The notes under the pieces: generated by a model
What the model saw: only the letters and a program-made list of their open reading frames with translations
Database searches by the model: none
Told to the model about the DNA's origin: nothing
In this document: piece by piece, positions 61,966 through 64,000 of the stretch
Position numbering within the stretch: position 1 is the stretch's first letter
How the letters are laid out: each line of letters begins with the position of its first letter
Position numbers and translations under genes: made by a program
Assembly: GCF_000686805.1 (NCBI RefSeq)
Contig: NZ_JMLP01000011.1
Coordinates: 124,001 to 188,000, forward strand
Length of the DNA stretch: 64,000 bases
Direction: 5' to 3'
From: Bacillus sp. UNC41MFS5
GTDB taxonomy: Bacteria > Bacillota > Bacilli > Bacillales_B > DSM-18226

Positions 61966-62862
61966 TCACAGTCCACTTGTTTCACGAATATATTTTCGTG
62001 CTTTTAATGCATATTCAAATGGGTTAGCAACTGCAGGGTCCTGTTCAGCCTCTACAACAAACCAGCCTTTATAACCAGCAGCGTCTAATACTTCAAAAAC
62101 TGGTTTAAAGTCAATGACTCCGTCTCCAGGTACCGTAAATACTCCATCTTTAACGGCTTGTAGAAAGCTCAATTTCCCTTCACGAATCTTATTAACCACA
62201 TCTATTCGTACGTCTTTTAAATGAACATGATGAATCCGACTCATATGTTTATTTAGTACGTGTAAATGATCCTCGCCGGAAAAAACAAGATGACCCGTAT
62301 CGTATAGAAGTGATACTTTATTAGGATCCGTTTCCGCCATCAAGCGGTCAATTTCATCTGTCGTTTGAATACCTGTACCCATGTGATGGTGATAGACAAT
62401 TTTCATCCCTTTTTCAGCTGCGAGGTCGCCAAGAAGATGTAACCCTTTGACTAAAAGCTGCCATTCTCCTTCTGTAAAAACAGGCTTATGCTCAAATAGC
62501 GCTTTATCCATTTGACCTTGAATGCTATTGCCTTGTTCAGAAACGACAATGACTTTCGCACCCATTTCATGTAAAAAGTCTCGATGTTCGATAAATTCCC
62601 TTGTTGTTTCCTCATATGGTTTAGAGGTTAAAAAGCTGCTAAACCAAGCACTTGCGATTTCCAAACCCCGAATTGACAATGCTTTTTGTAAAACCTCTGG
62701 ATTTCGAGGGTATTTATTGCCGACCTCGCTGCCGGAAAATCCTGCAAGCGCCATTTCACTAATACATTGTTCGAATGTCACATCACCGCCAAGCTCTGGC
62801 ATATCATCGTTTGTCCATCCGATTGGCGCAATCGCCAACTTAACTTGATTACCCTCAAACAT
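61966..62862 (-). CDS. iolE: Inosose dehydratase-type TIM-barrel protein (IolE-like)
   Basis: 298-aa xylose-isomerase-like TIM barrel. Opens [52 protein letters not shown], as in inosose dehydratase IolE, and has metal ligands in [21 protein letters not shown] and HHVHLKDVR, plus the C-terminal VVEAEQDP. It converts 2-keto-myo-inositol to 3D-trihydroxycyclohexane-1,2-dione. ATG 62862 lies after AGGGGGAACGAGG; the longer frame (to 63054) overlaps iolG. 44 nt after iolG. Confidence 0.88.
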   Translation of the reverse strand: MFEGNQVKLAIAPIGWTNDDMPELGGDVTFEQCISEMALAGFSGSEVGNKYPRNPEVLQKALSIRGLEIASAWFSSFLTSKPYEETTREFIEHRDFLHEMGAKVIVVSEQGNSIQGQMDKALFEHKPVFTEGEWQLLVKGLHLLGDLAAEKGMKIVYHHHMGTGIQTTDEIDRLMAETDPNKVSLLYDTGHLVFSGEDHLHVLNKHMSRIHHVHLKDVRIDVVNKIREGKLSFLQAVKDGVFTVPGDGVIDFKPVFEVLDAAGYKGWFVVEAEQDPAVANPFEYALKARKYIRETSGL

Positions 62863-62905
62863 CCTCGTTCCCCCTCTTAATAATCTTCCGTTTAGTTTCC
62901 TAATA

Positions 62906-63925
62906 CTAGACAGTTGCCGATTGACCAACCTGTTGCAACTGAACTGGCGCTCCAATTGCAAGCGACTTTTTAGCCGCATGGGCAATCCTCTCTGCCTGGA
63001 GGCCATCAAAAATGCTGCAGCTGACTGGTTGATTTTCAAGGATAGCAGTAACAAACTCGGTTACCTCATCGGTATAGGCTTGTGTGTAGCGTTCTAGGAA
63101 AAAGTATAGAGGTTTCTCTTTTAAAACATTTTCCGCAGTGGAAAGCTCCACATTGTTAGCGCGATTGTTATCCGCTTGTGCGGCACCCTTGTCACCAAAC
63201 ACTTCTAAGCGCTGGTCATATCCATAGGCAGCACGGCGACTGTTTTCAATAACGCCAAGAGCGCCGTTTGCAAACTTTAACGTAATAATAGCAGTATCAA
63301 TATCACCAGCTTCACCAATAGCTGGATTTACAAGTACCGCCCCGGTCGCAGAAACCTCCACAACCTCACTGCCCATAATATAACGGGCCATATCAAAATC
63401 ATGTATCGTCATGTCCATGAATAATCCGCCTGACGACTTTATGTAATCAACACTTGGTGGCTCCGGATCACGGGATGTGATGCGTAAAATATGGGGCTGG
63501 CCAACTTTACCACCTTGGACGAGCTCACGGATTTTACGGAAGTTGGGATCAAATCGGCGATTGAATCCAACTTGAAGCTTTACACCAGCTTTTTCGACAG
63601 CTGCAAGTGCTTCTTCCGTTTCTTCCACAGTAAAGCTGACTGGTTTTTCACAAAAAATATGTTTTCCTGCTACTGCAGCTTCTTTAATAATGTTTGCATG
63701 TGTATTGGTAGGCGAACAAATGAATACAGCATTAATTTCCGGATCATTTAGGATGTCAAGGTAACTTGTTGTCAAAACTTCTATTTGCTTCTCTTTTGCC
63801 CATGATTCAAGATGTCCGATTGCAACATCTGAAACACTTTTTACTCTAAGGCGTGGAATGCCTCTCAAATTATCAACATGTATTTTCCCAATACGCCCAG
63901 CTCCGATTATTCCTACAGTCAACAT
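62906..63925 (-). CDS. iolG: Inositol 2-dehydrogenase-type oxidoreductase (IolG-like)
   Basis: 339-aa GFO/IDH/MOCA enzyme. N-terminal [33 protein letters not shown] (Lys of the EKP motif), [16 protein letters not shown] and catalytic [18 protein letters not shown] (Asp and His). Adjacent iolE supports an inositol substrate. ATG 63925 overlaps the stop of the upstream LacI-like gene (TGATG) behind AGGGAGG. Confidence 0.88.
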   Translation of the reverse strand: MLTVGIIGAGRIGKIHVDNLRGIPRLRVKSVSDVAIGHLESWAKEKQIEVLTTSYLDILNDPEINAVFICSPTNTHANIIKEAAVAGKHIFCEKPVSFTVEETEEALAAVEKAGVKLQVGFNRRFDPNFRKIRELVQGGKVGQPHILRITSRDPEPPSVDYIKSSGGLFMDMTIHDFDMARYIMGSEVVEVSATGAVLVNPAIGEAGDIDTAIITLKFANGALGVIENSRRAAYGYDQRLEVFGDKGAAQADNNRANNVELSTAENVLKEKPLYFFLERYTQAYTDEVTEFVTAILENQPVSCSIFDGLQAERIAHAAKKSLAIGAPVQLQQVGQSATV

Positions 63926-64000
63926 CACTTAATCCTCCCTTTTTTATGATCAAACATAGATGGTTGAGCACTTCCTCTAATAAAATGTGGGTCAGCTATT
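63925..64000 (-). CDS. LacI-like regulator, C-terminal fragment (continues beyond window)
   Basis: The minus-strand frame is open to the right edge: 24 residues, ADPHFIRGSAQPSMFDHKKGRIK, ending in TGA that overlaps the iolG ATG. The DPHFIRGS pattern matches the C-terminal end of LacI/GalR regulators. Too short to be certain. Confidence 0.45.
   Translation of the reverse strand, partial: IADPHFIRGSAQPSMFDHKKGRIK

Overview
The window is low-GC Gram-positive chromosome, most likely from a soil- or plant-associated member of the Bacillaceae. Evidence: strong AGGAGG-type ribosome binding sites, TTG/GTG starts, AT-rich intergenic regions, catabolite-responsive (cre) sites, U-tailed terminators, and a paired half-size chromate transporter plus gamma-glutamyltransferase arrangement that recalls Bacillus subtilis ywrAB-ywrD. 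No rRNA, tRNA, CRISPR array or complete insertion sequence was found. The first gene (CDF transporter) and last gene (LacI-like C-terminus) run off the window.

Regions: (1) 1-4360, metal/anion resistance: CDF exporter, arsI and arsR divergent across an array of ATCAA-N6-TTGAT operators, a fluoride riboswitch with two CrcB/Fluc genes, and an arsR-aquaporin-arsC operon with no arsenite pump. (2) 4490-9490: SPFH protein, PAS-GGDEF-EAL protein, PhyH-type oxygenase and divergent AraC regulator. (3) 9490-29310, the most interesting part: an aromatic catabolic island in two minus-strand operons. The upper operon (29075 to 16183) encodes an IacA-like flavin monooxygenase, a 108-aa unknown, a XylR_N/V4R-PucR regulator, a flavin reductase, a Rieske oxygenase, an M19 dipeptidase-like protein, an SDR, a 122-aa unknown, a 37-aa acidic peptide coupled to an amidase, an opine-dehydrogenase-like protein, a 3-hydroxyacyl-CoA-dehydrogenase-like protein and an MHS-type transporter. 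The lower operon (15886 to 9546) encodes catechol 1,2-dioxygenase, alpha/beta hydrolase, CMD-like protein, CoA-transferase A and B, muconate cycloisomerase and thiolase, i.e. ortho cleavage of catechol to acetyl-CoA and succinyl-CoA. The upper set resembles the proteobacterial iac (indole-3-acetic acid to catechol) pathway. The iacA-like gene is about 60-68% GC inside 28-32% GC flanks. Both operons carry the same motif, ACAATCTA-N7-GTTTGAAAATTC, about 90-100 bp before their first gene.

(4) 29770-49540, mannoside utilisation: ABC importer without its own ATPase, GH13, DUF1861, GH130 phosphorylase, GH2 beta-mannosidase, dehydrogenase, MFS, ROK kinase, ManA, two paralogous LacI regulators and a secreted (alpha/alpha)6-type protein with a cre site. 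A GC-rich phosphotransferase-like gene sits between the LacI paralogues. (5) 49600-60800: CorA, a small P-loop kinase, chromate-transporter pair, gamma-glutamyltransferase, and a five-gene peptide ABC importer with a FadR-type regulator whose predicted 5' leader is a 7 x 9-bp degenerate tandem repeat. (6) 60900-64000: acetyltransferase and inositol-type genes iolE and iolG behind a LacI-like fragment.

All functional calls come from reading sequence motifs and gene context; no database search or computation was run.
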